DNA of 5,783 nt from JBHEPS01 sp046261635 (GTDB lineage: Bacteria > Acidobacteriota > Thermoanaerobaculia > Gp7-AA8), in NCBI GenBank assembly GCA_046261635.1, contig JBHEOL010000229.1, forward strand, positions 1 through 5,783, read 5' to 3'. The notes under the pieces were generated by a model that was given only the letters and a program-made list of their open reading frames with translations, made no database searches and was not told where the DNA came from. Shown one piece after another: positions 1-5,749 of this stretch (the first letter of the stretch is position 1; each line of letters starts with the position of its first letter). Both the position numbers and the translations under genes were made by a program.

Positions 1-1415
1 AGATTGCCGCCGACGACCCGCTTGGCCCTCTGTCCGGCCTCGAAGACGAAACCGTCGCGGACGGCGCCATTGATGACGCCGAGCGTCTGGAGGTCGACGG
101 TCGAGGGATAGTTCCGCGCGAACTCCTGGAGAGTCATCCTCCGCGGCACCTTCACGATATCGACCCTTTTCGGTTCGACGTTGATGTAGCGCGGGTTGGT
201 CTCCGGCTGCACGCTCGAAACGGCGCCACCGATGGTGTTGGCCATCGCGTTCCACCGGTTCGCGCTCGTGTATCCGATCAGCTGAAGAACGGTTCCACCT
301 ATCTGAGGGAAGCCCGCAACGCCCTGAAGCACGTTGCCGTCCTGCATCTGCGCGGTCCGGAACGTATAGACGTTCTGCTGAACCTGCTGGCCGGCCTGCA
401 GCCCCTGCTGGCTGAAGAAGGCGCGGGCGGCCGCATCCGGGGTTTGTGCCTGCGCATGGGTCATGATGACCACCGCATCCTGATTCGGGCTGACACCGAT
501 GACGGCCTGACGGGTATTCTGAATTTTCCATCCCTGCGGGAACTGCATCCGGAACCGCATCTCCGGGTGATAGAAGGTCGACCCGATCGTGTACCCCTCG
601 CGCGGATTCGTTCCGAACATCATGCCGTCGAGCCGGGCGAGGTATGCGTCACGGTTGATCACGCCCGAGGGATTGCCGGCCTCGGCGATGGCTCCGCGGA
701 TCGTGGCGGCACGATTCCCCGGATCGGGATGCGTGGAAGCCCATTCCGGAATCGCGCGTCCGCCCTCGTTTCTGGAGATCTGGTCGAGGACGTCGAACAC
801 GGGAGGCATCTGGTTGGGGTCGTACCCCTCCGCGATCATGTAACGGAGCCCGAGATCGTCGGCCTGCCGCTCGTCATCACGGCCGAACTTCATGAACATC
901 AATTGAAGTCCGGCATTGGCGAGATCGCCGTACTGGGCCGCCTCCGGGCTGAGGATCATCGCGATGCCGAGTCCCAGACCGGCGAGCTGCTGCTTGCTGA
1001 TCTGTTCGACGGAATGGCGCGCGGTGATGTGGCCGATCTCGTGGCCGAGCACCGATGCCATCTCGGCTTCGTTGTTGAAGTGGGAGAGAATCCCGCGGGT
1101 GAGAAAGACGGGCCCTCCCGGAAGGGCGAAGGCGTTGATCATCGGGTCATCCACGACCGCGAAAGACCAGGGGAGATCGGGTCGCTCCGAGTCGGCCGCG
1201 AGCTTCTGGCCGACCTGATTGACGTAATTCTGGAGTGCCTGGTCCTGAACCAGGCCCATTTCCTTCGCCACCTGCTGGGCGGCCTGTTGCCCCATCTGAA
1301 TTTCCTGAGCCTCGGTGATCATCGCGAGCTGGCGCTTACCCGTTACAGGATTCGTCGCGCAGGCGAGCGTGAGCAGAATGACCGGCATGAGTGCTGCCAG
1401 CGAAAAGCGCTTCAT
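1..1415 (-). CDS. M48-family zinc metalloprotease, probable lipoprotein (3' end cut by window edge)
   Basis: This is a probable envelope-attached zinc endopeptidase of family M48, a group that includes periplasmic quality-control proteases such as BepA and LoiP. The 471 visible codons run off position 1. The N-terminus is a basic-hydrophobic signal ending LTLAC, with Cys19 as the likely lipidated residue. It is followed by CATNPVTGKRQL, a stretch typical of M48 lipoproteins. The zinc site is visible: HEIGH at residues 125-129 (His125, Glu126, His129), and ERQAD at 182-186 supplies the third ligand, Glu182. Residues from about 280 onward form a C-terminal region with no catalytic motif, ending in KRVVGG, which in related proteins lies close to the C-terminus, so probably only a few residues are missing. 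The start is ATG at 1413-1415, with AGGAGG (plus-strand 1421-1426) five bases upstream. The physiological substrate is unknown. The lipobox is imperfect, with Thr at -3 and Leu at -2. Family assignment is firm; lipidation is inferred. Confidence 0.93.
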   Translation of the reverse strand, partial: MKRFSLAALMPVILLTLACATNPVTGKRQLAMITEAQEIQMGQQAAQQVAKEMGLVQDQALQNYVNQVGQKLAADSERPDLPWSFAVVDDPMINAFALPGGPVFLTRGILSHFNNEAEMASVLGHEIGHITARHSVEQISKQQLAGLGLGIAMILSPEAAQYGDLANAGLQLMFMKFGRDDERQADDLGLRYMIAEGYDPNQMPPVFDVLDQISRNEGGRAIPEWASTHPDPGNRAATIRGAIAEAGNPSGVINRDAYLARLDGMMFGTNPREGYTIGSTFYHPEMRFRMQFPQGWKIQNTRQAVIGVSPNQDAVVIMTHAQAQTPDAAARAFFSQQGLQAGQQVQQNVYTFRTAQMQDGNVLQGVAGFPQIGGTVLQLIGYTSANRWNAMANTIGGAVSSVQPETNPRYINVEPKRVDIVKVPRRMTLQEFARNYPSTVDLQTLGVINGAVRDGFVFEAGQRAKRVVGGN

Positions 1416-1468
1416 AAAGTCCTCCTCGATTCAAGGGTTGGCATTTCAAACGCAATGCCGGAGGAGGT

Positions 1469-1495
1469 GAAAAGGAGGCCTTCCCCCTCCTTTTC
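1469..1495 (-). terminator. Perfect 10-bp hairpin, possible weak terminator of the transporter transcript
   Basis: The arms GAAAAGGAGG (1469-1478) and CCTCCTTTTC (1486-1495) are perfect reverse complements around a 7-base loop. Read on the minus strand, the hairpin lies about 150 bp after the transporter stop and before the protease start, so it could end transporter transcription. The T-run is only four bases and lies inside the stem, so it is not a classic intrinsic terminator. It could instead be a structure in the protease leader. No plus-strand gene lies upstream of it, so plus-strand termination is not a likely role. Confidence 0.35.
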
Positions 1496-1523
1496 TCATA
1501 GAATCAGGAAAGAAATCCTCCCC

Positions 1524-1529
1524 GAGGTG
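1524..1529 (+). promoter_or_regulatory. Shine-Dalgarno sequence of the small membrane ORF
   Basis: GAGGTG stands five bases before the ATG at 1535. It is a main reason to treat the short ORF as real. Confidence 0.5.
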
Positions 1530-1534
1530 TCCAA

Positions 1535-1645
1535 ATGGCCCGAAGAAAGCTCCCCTGGCTCATCGCCCTGCTCGCCCTTCTCGGCTTCGCGGCCGTGACG
1601 GCTCTCAACGTCGCGACGCAAAAACGCCGCGATCACCTCGATTAG
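1535..1645 (+). CDS. Small single-span membrane protein, 36 residues, function unknown
   Basis: I do not recognise this protein. It has a short basic N-terminus (MARRK), then a hydrophobic stretch from Leu6 to about Val26, long enough for one membrane span, then a polar charged tail (TQKRRDHLD). The start is ATG at 1535-1537 with GAGGTG five bases upstream, and the stop is TAG at 1643-1645. About three quarters of its codons end in G or C, as in neighbouring genes. It lies opposite in direction to both flanking genes, in the gap between them, and its stop overlaps the transporter stop tail-to-tail by four bases (1642-1645). The positive N-terminus predicts an N-in orientation by the positive-inside rule, although the tail also carries basic residues. 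It could be an envelope micropeptide or a chance hydrophobic ORF. The start signal and codon bias favour a real gene, but with no homologue in view confidence is moderate. Confidence 0.5.
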   Translation: MARRKLPWLIALLALLGFAAVTALNVATQKRRDHLD

Positions 1646-2952
1646 ACCTCCCCCTCCGGGGGGAGCTCGGGCTGGACCAGGAGCCGGTCGATGCGCCTGC
1701 CGTCCATGTCGAGGATCTCGAACCGGTGGCCCGATGCCACGATCACGTCGCCGAGCTCCGGGGCCTTGGCGAGGCGCTCGGTGACGTAGCCCGCGACCGT
1801 CTGGAAGACGCCTTCTTTCTGCCGCTCGAACAGCTCGATTCCGAGAGCGATCCTGAGCTCGTCGAGGTCGAGCGCCGCATCGACCGACCACGATCCGTCC
1901 TCACGCAGAAAGATCGACGGCTCCTCGGCGTCTCCGATCTCCGGCAACTCACCGACCAGACCCTCGAGGATGTCGGTCGGCGTGACGATCCCGTCCACAC
2001 CGCCGTACTCGTCGATCACGATGGCCACGTGGTTCCGCGTCTGGCGGAACGTTTCGAGAAGCTTGTAGACGGACGTGTTTCGCGGAATGAAGAGAGGCTC
2101 CTGGATGGCCGCGGTCAGGCTCGCCATGTCGGGCGCCGAGAGAATCTCCCGGGCGGTGACGACTCCCTCGACCTGATCGATCCGCTCCCGCGCAACCGGA
2201 AAGCGGCTGTGCGGCAGGGCCGCCGCCTTCTCCCGCAACGAGTCGAGAGGTTGGGTCAGGTCGAGCCAGTTCACTTCGATGCGCGGCGTCATCAGCGCGC
2301 GAACCGAACGGTCACTCAGCCGGAACACCCTCTCGACGATGATCTGCTCCTCCCGCTCGATCGCTCCCGCTTCGCTCCCCTGCCGGAGCATCAGGCGCAA
2401 CTCCTCCTCGGTGACGCTCGGCTCATTCGACTTCCGGGCGCGCAGAAGAAACAGCACGGCGCGCGTCGAGCCGCTGAGCACTGCCACGGCGGGCGCTCCG
2501 ATGTGGGAGAGCTTTTGCATGAAGGGCGCGACCATCGAGGCGACGCGCTCCGGCGCGTTCAGCGCCAGCCGCTTGGGGACGAGCTCGCCGAGCACCAGCG
2601 TCAGGTAGGTGATCACGATGACCACGATGCCGACGCCGAGAGCCTCGCTGTAGGGAGCCAGCAGGGGAAAAGTCTCGAGATGATCGTCGATCTGCTTCGC
2701 GATCGTCGCCCCTCCGAAGGCCCCGGCAAAAATACCGATCGCGGTGATTCCAATCTGGATCGTGGAGAGGAAGCGGTCGGGATTGGCCGACAGCCGCAGC
2801 GCCGTCCGCGCCCCACGGCTCCCCCCACGCGCGAGCCGCTCCAGGCGCGCGCGCCGCGACGAAACGACCGCGATCTCGCTCATCGCGAAAACACCATTCG
2901 CCAGGATCAGGACCAGGATCAGCCCCACCTCGGAAAGCATCAGCTGAAGCAT
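1642..2952 (-). CDS. CorC/HlyC (CNNM-like) family membrane transporter with CBS domains
   Basis: This is a complete 436-residue inner-membrane protein of the hemolysin-C/CorC family, whose members are linked to Mg2+ (and Co2+) efflux or homeostasis. The domains follow the family order. The DUF21 membrane domain spans about residues 1-200, with hydrophobic segments near 5-25, 61-85, 103-122 and 150-171, and carries the family signatures ANGVFAMSE (18-26) and GELVPK (122-127). Two CBS domains follow, at about 215-340. The first opens with MTPR (221-224); the second contains DEYGG (314-318) and GIVTPTDILEGLVGEL (321-336). A CorC_HlyC domain fills about 345-430. CBS domains of relatives bind nucleotides such as ATP-Mg. 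The start is ATG at 2950-2952, supported by GGAGG (plus-strand 2959-2963) six bases upstream; the in-frame Met5 is less well spaced. The stop is TAA. The family call is firm. The transported ion is inferred, and the name hemolysin is historical and does not imply a toxin. Confidence 0.95.
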   Translation of the reverse strand: MLQLMLSEVGLILVLILANGVFAMSEIAVVSSRRARLERLARGGSRGARTALRLSANPDRFLSTIQIGITAIGIFAGAFGGATIAKQIDDHLETFPLLAPYSEALGVGIVVIVITYLTLVLGELVPKRLALNAPERVASMVAPFMQKLSHIGAPAVAVLSGSTRAVLFLLRARKSNEPSVTEEELRLMLRQGSEAGAIEREEQIIVERVFRLSDRSVRALMTPRIEVNWLDLTQPLDSLREKAAALPHSRFPVARERIDQVEGVVTAREILSAPDMASLTAAIQEPLFIPRNTSVYKLLETFRQTRNHVAIVIDEYGGVDGIVTPTDILEGLVGELPEIGDAEEPSIFLREDGSWSVDAALDLDELRIALGIELFERQKEGVFQTVAGYVTERLAKAPELGDVIVASGHRFEILDMDGRRIDRLLVQPELPPEGEV

Positions 2953-2998
2953 CGAGAGCCTCCGCGAGGAATCCTACGGGAAAAAGAGCCTGAGGAGA

Positions 2999-3015
2999 CT
3001 CTACAATCGGTAGAG
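2999..3015. promoter_or_regulatory. Palindrome upstream of the transporter, possible operator
   Basis: CTCTAC (2999-3004) and GTAGAG (3010-3015) are perfect reverse complements around five bases, 47 bp upstream of the transporter ATG. The placement suits a repressor site or a leader hairpin. A 6-bp palindrome can arise by chance, so this is tentative. Confidence 0.25.
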
Positions 3016-3051
3016 AAGGGGCCAGGGGCCAGGGCCAGGGAAAAGCAAAGT

Positions 3052-3071
3052 CAGAAGGCAGAAGGCAGAAG
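3052..3071 (+). repeat. Tandem 7-mer tract in the left arm (CAGAAGG, almost three copies)
   Basis: CAGAAGG stands at 3052-3058 and 3059-3065, followed by CAGAAG at 3066-3071. It is the complement of the longer tract in the right arm, so the two can pair if transcribed or extruded as single strands. Confidence 0.85.
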
Positions 3072-3089
3072 TAAAGGCAAAAACAAAGA

Positions 3090-3122
3090 CAGGCTGAAAC
3101 CACGGTGCTGCCCGTCAGCCTG
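3090..3122. repeat. Core hairpin 1 of the repeat element
   Basis: CAGGCTGA (3090-3097) and TCAGCCTG (3115-3122) form a perfect 8-bp stem around a 17-base loop. It lies inside the core enclosed by the long inverted arms. Confidence 0.55.
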
Positions 3123-3149
3123 AGAGGGCGCGGGGAGCCCGTGCGACCG

Positions 3150-3184
3150 CCGTTCCCATTCAGCCACTCCCTCAGAATGAACGG
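3150..3184. repeat. Core hairpin 2 of the repeat element
   Basis: CCGTTC (3150-3155) plus ATTC (3158-3161) pair with GAAT (3175-3178) plus GAACGG (3179-3184), leaving a two-base bulge (CC at 3156-3157) and a 13-base loop. Ten pairs in this arrangement are more than expected from a short random stretch. Confidence 0.5.
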
Positions 3185-3206
3185 ACTGGGGTGCCGTTGC
3201 TTTGAC

Positions 3207-3234
3207 TTCTGCCTTCTGCCTTCTGCCTTCTGCC
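3207..3234 (+). repeat. Four perfect tandem copies of TTCTGCC followed by a T run
   Basis: The units are 3207-3213, 3214-3220, 3221-3227 and 3228-3234, with six T residues directly after (3235-3240). The tract ends about 50 bp before the helicase start. Perfect short tandem copies like these are prone to slippage. Confidence 0.9.
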
Positions 3235-3267
3235 TTTTTTCCCTGGTCCCTAGCCCCTGGCCCCTGC

Positions 3268-3276
3268 TGCTAAACT
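3268..3276 (+). promoter_or_regulatory. Possible extended -10 element giving a leaderless helicase transcript
   Basis: TGC followed by TAAACT fits an extended -10 pattern (TGN then TANNNT). Its last base is nine positions before the A of the helicase ATG, so transcription would begin at or within a base or two of the start codon. No -35 match is present. It is suggested mainly because the helicase start lacks any Shine-Dalgarno sequence. Confidence 0.3.
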
Positions 3277-3284
3277 CCATTCCG

Positions 3285-5729
3285 ATGCGGATCGACTGGG
3301 ATGAGAGGCGGATCGCCTGCTCGGTGGGCGATCTCGTGTCCGATCCCGCGCACCGGAAGATCGGCGCCAGCCGAGGGGAGTCGTTCCGGCGGATGTGGCT
3401 CGGGCAGGAGATCCACACCCGAAGGGCGACCGATCGAGCCGGCGAAGACCCGTTCTACCGGGCCGAGGTCCATGTCACCCACGAGGTGGAGCTCGAGGGA
3501 TGGAGGGTGAAGATCTCGGGCCGGATCGATGGCCTGTCGGTCGATCCCGAGCGGCAGATCGTCGTCGTGGAAGAGGTCAAGTCGCTCCATTTCGACCTCG
3601 AGCTCGAGGCCCTCCTCCGATCCGAGAGGCTCCAGCGCCACCTGTTCCAGCTGATGCTCTACTCCTTCTTCCTGCTGAGCGAGAAGGGGGAGGAGTACGC
3701 CGGCTGGGAGTTCCGCCCGCAGCTCGTACTGATCGACCTGGTCACCGGCGACGCGAAGGTGATCGATGCGCCGTTCGTCGCCGAGGATGTCGAGGAGGCC
3801 CTCACATCCGCCGCCTCGGCGCTCGTCCTGCAGCTCGAGACCGACCGCGCGCTCCGCATCGCCAAGCGGTCGTTCGCCGACGGGCTCGCCTTCCCCTTCG
3901 ACGCGCTGCGCCCGTTCCAGCAGGAAATGATCGATGCCGTCGCGCTGGCGGTTCGCCAGAAAGAGTCGCTGCTGATCTCCGCGCCGACCGGAGTCGGAAA
4001 GACGATCGGCGCGATCTACCCCGCCCTGCGCGAGTCGCTCCGCCGCGGCAAGAAGCTCTTCTACCTCACACCGAAAGTCCTCCAGCAGGAGATGGCGGTC
4101 GACGCCCTCCGGATGATGAACGACGGCTCGTTCCGCACCCTCCGCCTGCGCGCGAAACAGAAGATGTGCGCCCACACGGAAGTCATCTGCCACGAGGACT
4201 TCTGCCCCTTCGCCGCGCGCTATCCGGACAAGATGGAGAAGAGCGGGCTCAAGGACCGGATCGTCACCGACCTCTCCTACTTCGACCCGGACGTCGTCTT
4301 CGAGATGGCGCGGAGCGAGGAAGTCTGTCCGTTCGAGGTGTCGCTCGAGCTGCTCGAGGACGCGGACGTCATCGTCGGCGACTACAACTACGTCTTCGAC
4401 CCTTACATCGGGCTCAAGACCTGGAGCGAGGACGGCGACTGGTCCGACACGGTGTTGATCATCGACGAGGCGCACAACCTGGTCGACCGCGCGCGCGGCT
4501 ACTACTCCCCCGAGCTCGCGACGAAGGACCTGGAGCGCCTCGCCGCCCATCTCAACTCCCGTCCCGGCTTTCCGATCGACGGCTGGGAAGACCTCCTCGA
4601 GGAGCTTCGCGCCCACCTCGAGGATCTCGGCGCCGTTCTCGAAGGAGGGCTGCAGCAGGCGCTGTGCGAGCCCTCGCGACGGCTCTTCCACGGCCAGCGC
4701 GCCGACTGGGAGAGAATCCTGCTCCGCTACATGGGATGGAAGATTCAGCACCGGCTCGCCGAAGAGGAAGACCCGTTCATCGATTTCTACTTTCGCCTCG
4801 TCAAGCTCGCGAACCTCGTCGGGGAGGATGGGGACGAGTTCGCCCGCATCATCGAGCGGACGTCCGACGGGCTGAAGTTGAAGGTCTTCTGCAAGAACCC
4901 GGCGCGGTTCCTCGCCCCGATCTTGGAATCGGCGCACGCGGTCATCGCCATCTCGGCGACCCTGCAGCCCTTCGACTTCTACCGCCAGATCCTCGGGTTT
5001 CCCTCGGAGACCACGGTGGAGCTCGCGCTCCCCTCCCCCTTTCCGAAGGAAAACCGGAAGATTCTCGTCCTTCCGGAGTTCGACACGACCTACAAGTCGC
5101 GCGGACAGCACTACGGGACGATTGCCGAGACGGTCGCGGCGATGGCGATGGCGAGCAGCGGGAACTATCTGACGCTCTTCCCGAGCTACGCGTTCCTCCG
5201 CGAGGTGGCGGACCGGATGCCGACGATCCGGAAGGAGACGCTCGTGCAGCGCTCGGACATGACCGACTGGGAGCGGCGGCGGCTTCTCGAGACGCTGCGC
5301 GCACCGTCGGAGGAGGGCGCCCTGGTGCTTGCGGTTTCGGGCGGGATGTACGCCGAGGGGATCGATTACCAGGGGGAGATGCTCTCGGGAGTGTTCGTGG
5401 TCGGGCCGGCGCTGCCGACCGTCTCCTTCGAACAAGAGCTGCTCAAGCAGTACTTCGACCAGGAGTACGGCGCCGGGTTCGAATACGCGTACCTCATCCC
5501 CGGGATGACGCGTGTGATCCAGAGCGCGGGTCGGGTGATCCGGAGCGAGACCGACATCGGCGTGATCGCGCTCCTGTGCAAGCGCTTCACGCAGCCGCAG
5601 TACACGCGTTTCTTTCCCCATGAATGGTTCGAATCGTCCCCGCGCGAGCTCGTGTCGAAAAAACCCGTCGAGGCGATCCGCGACTTCTTCGAAGAGCGGC
5701 GGACCGGGCAGTTGCGGCTTCTGGGGTAG
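3285..5729 (+). CDS. XPD/DinG-type Fe-S superfamily 2 helicase with N-terminal RecB/Cas4-like nuclease domain
   Basis: This 814-residue cytoplasmic DNA-processing enzyme is probably a 5'-to-3' helicase, as in XPD and DinG. Residues 10-165 form a PD-(D/E)XK nuclease of the RecB/Cas4 type: GxxxH at 40-44, Asp82 in GRIDG, Glu97 and Lys99 in EVK, and QxxxY at 122-126. The helicase part shows RPFQQEM (209-215), the Walker A APTGVGKT (233-240), four cysteines placed like the XPD Fe-S cluster (294, 302, 307, 348), the DEAH box (394-397), an arch-like insertion (about 400-545), SATLQ (557-561), GGMYAEGIDY (686-695) and QSAGRVIRS (746-754). All key residues are present, so both activities look intact. 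Similar fusions are, from memory, known in Firmicutes, with the same CPFE and DYNYVFDP stretches. The start at 3285 is chosen because the fold begins at once (MRIDWDERRI) and upstream codons translate the repeat. There is no Shine-Dalgarno sequence. Repair or recombination is the inferred role. Confidence 0.92.
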   Translation: MRIDWDERRIACSVGDLVSDPAHRKIGASRGESFRRMWLGQEIHTRRATDRAGEDPFYRAEVHVTHEVELEGWRVKISGRIDGLSVDPERQIVVVEEVKSLHFDLELEALLRSERLQRHLFQLMLYSFFLLSEKGEEYAGWEFRPQLVLIDLVTGDAKVIDAPFVAEDVEEALTSAASALVLQLETDRALRIAKRSFADGLAFPFDALRPFQQEMIDAVALAVRQKESLLISAPTGVGKTIGAIYPALRESLRRGKKLFYLTPKVLQQEMAVDALRMMNDGSFRTLRLRAKQKMCAHTEVICHEDFCPFAARYPDKMEKSGLKDRIVTDLSYFDPDVVFEMARSEEVCPFEVSLELLEDADVIVGDYNYVFDPYIGLKTWSEDGDWSDTVLIIDEAHNLVDRARGYYSPELATKDLERLAAHLNSRPGFPIDGWEDLLEELRAHLEDLGAVLEGGLQQALCEPSRRLFHGQRADWERILLRYMGWKIQHRLAEEEDPFIDFYFRLVKLANLVGEDGDEFARIIERTSDGLKLKVFCKNPARFLAPILESAHAVIAISATLQPFDFYRQILGFPSETTVELALPSPFPKENRKILVLPEFDTTYKSRGQHYGTIAETVAAMAMASSGNYLTLFPSYAFLREVADRMPTIRKETLVQRSDMTDWERRRLLETLRAPSEEGALVLAVSGGMYAEGIDYQGEMLSGVFVVGPALPTVSFEQELLKQYFDQEYGAGFEYAYLIPGMTRVIQSAGRVIRSETDIGVIALLCKRFTQPQYTRFFPHEWFESSPRELVSKKPVEAIRDFFEERRTGQLRLLG

Positions 5730-5749
5730 GGCGGCGGGGGGAGAGACGG
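5730..5749. other. Short G-rich spacer after the helicase stop
   Basis: Twenty purine- and G-rich bases separate the helicase TAG from the tandem repeat. No stem-loop with a T run is visible, so helicase termination is not explained inside the window. Confidence 0.5.

Larger units (their letters stand above)
1416..1534. other. Leader/intergenic DNA between the protease and the small membrane ORF, with two inverted repeats
   Basis: This stretch is the 5' leader of the protease (minus strand) and the upstream region of the small plus-strand ORF. It holds an inverted repeat GGCATT (1440-1445) / AATGCC (1454-1459) with an 8-base spacer, which could be an operator or a leader hairpin. A longer 10-bp hairpin lies at 1469-1495. 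TAGAAT at 1499-1504 matches a -10 box for the plus strand in five of six positions, but no -35 element stands at the right distance. I found no convincing promoter for the protease. Confidence 0.5.
3017..3265. repeat. About 250-bp composite inverted repeat with tandem 7-mer arms and a 120-bp core
   Basis: The left arm (about 3017-3078) and right arm (about 3199-3265) are reverse complements over about 60 bases with small gaps. The outer ends match perfectly over 13 bp (3017-3029 with 3253-3265). After one mismatch and one extra base, a further 10 bp match (3035-3044 with 3237-3246). Inside that, both arms carry tandem copies of GGCAGAA or its complement TTCTGCC: nearly three on the left, four on the right. 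The roughly 120-bp core (3079-3198) has two hairpins of its own. No ORF with plausible protein content lies within it. GGGCCAGGG-like and GGCAGAA-like tracts are, from memory, a recurring kind of intergenic repeat in several bacterial phyla, so this may be one copy of a dispersed family. Mobility is inference: no target-site duplication is evident. Confidence 0.75.
2953..3284. other. 332-bp divergent intergenic region dominated by a nested repeat element
   Basis: This gap must hold the promoters of both the transporter (leftward) and the helicase (rightward). From 2953 to 3016 it carries the transporter ribosome binding site and a small palindrome. From 3017 to 3265 it is an imperfect inverted repeat with tandem 7-mers. 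From 3266 to 3284 it is the short sequence before the helicase start. Plus-strand reading happens to stay open from 3105 into the helicase, but the encoded residues are a translation of the repeats and look non-biological. I see no separate gene here. Confidence 0.8.

Noticed and set aside
444..1598. Plus-strand frame of 384 codons opposite the M48 protease
   Set aside because: The minus strand encodes the protease with HEIGH and ERQAD motifs; the plus-strand product has no recognisable features and crosses the intergenic gap.
3002..3007. TACAAT as a -10 box for rightward transcription
   Set aside because: No -35 element stands upstream, and it lies inside the CTCTAC/GTAGAG palindrome about 280 bp from the helicase start.
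1726..3123. Plus-strand frame of 465 codons opposite the CorC-like transporter
   Set aside because: Its product lacks any fold-like pattern, it would run into the repeat element, and the opposite strand encodes a complete recognisable transporter.
3017..3265. CRISPR array
   Set aside because: The direct repeats are 7 bp and contiguous, with no spacers of regular length and no cas genes nearby.
3105..3284. 60-codon upstream extension of the helicase from a GTG at 3105
   Set aside because: It translates the inverted repeat and tandem 7-mers into Cys/Leu/Phe/Pro-rich residues, has no ribosome binding site, and the domain fold begins just after the ATG at 3285.
3285..3780. CRISPR adaptation role because the nuclease domain resembles Cas4
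   Set aside because: The Cas4 cluster cysteines are absent, no cas1 or cas2 is present, and the domain is fused to a DinG/XPD-type helicase known outside CRISPR loci.
3270..5621. Very long minus-strand reading frame (783 codons) opposite the helicase
   Set aside because: It is a by-product of G/C-rich codons in the helicase frame: its protein is a low-complexity mix of Arg, Glu, Leu and Val with no family motif, while the plus-strand frame has every helicase and nuclease motif.
3395..5623. Long plus-strand frame (742 codons) shifted against the helicase
   Set aside because: The product is almost entirely Arg/Pro/Ala/Gly, typical of a shifted frame in GC-rich DNA.
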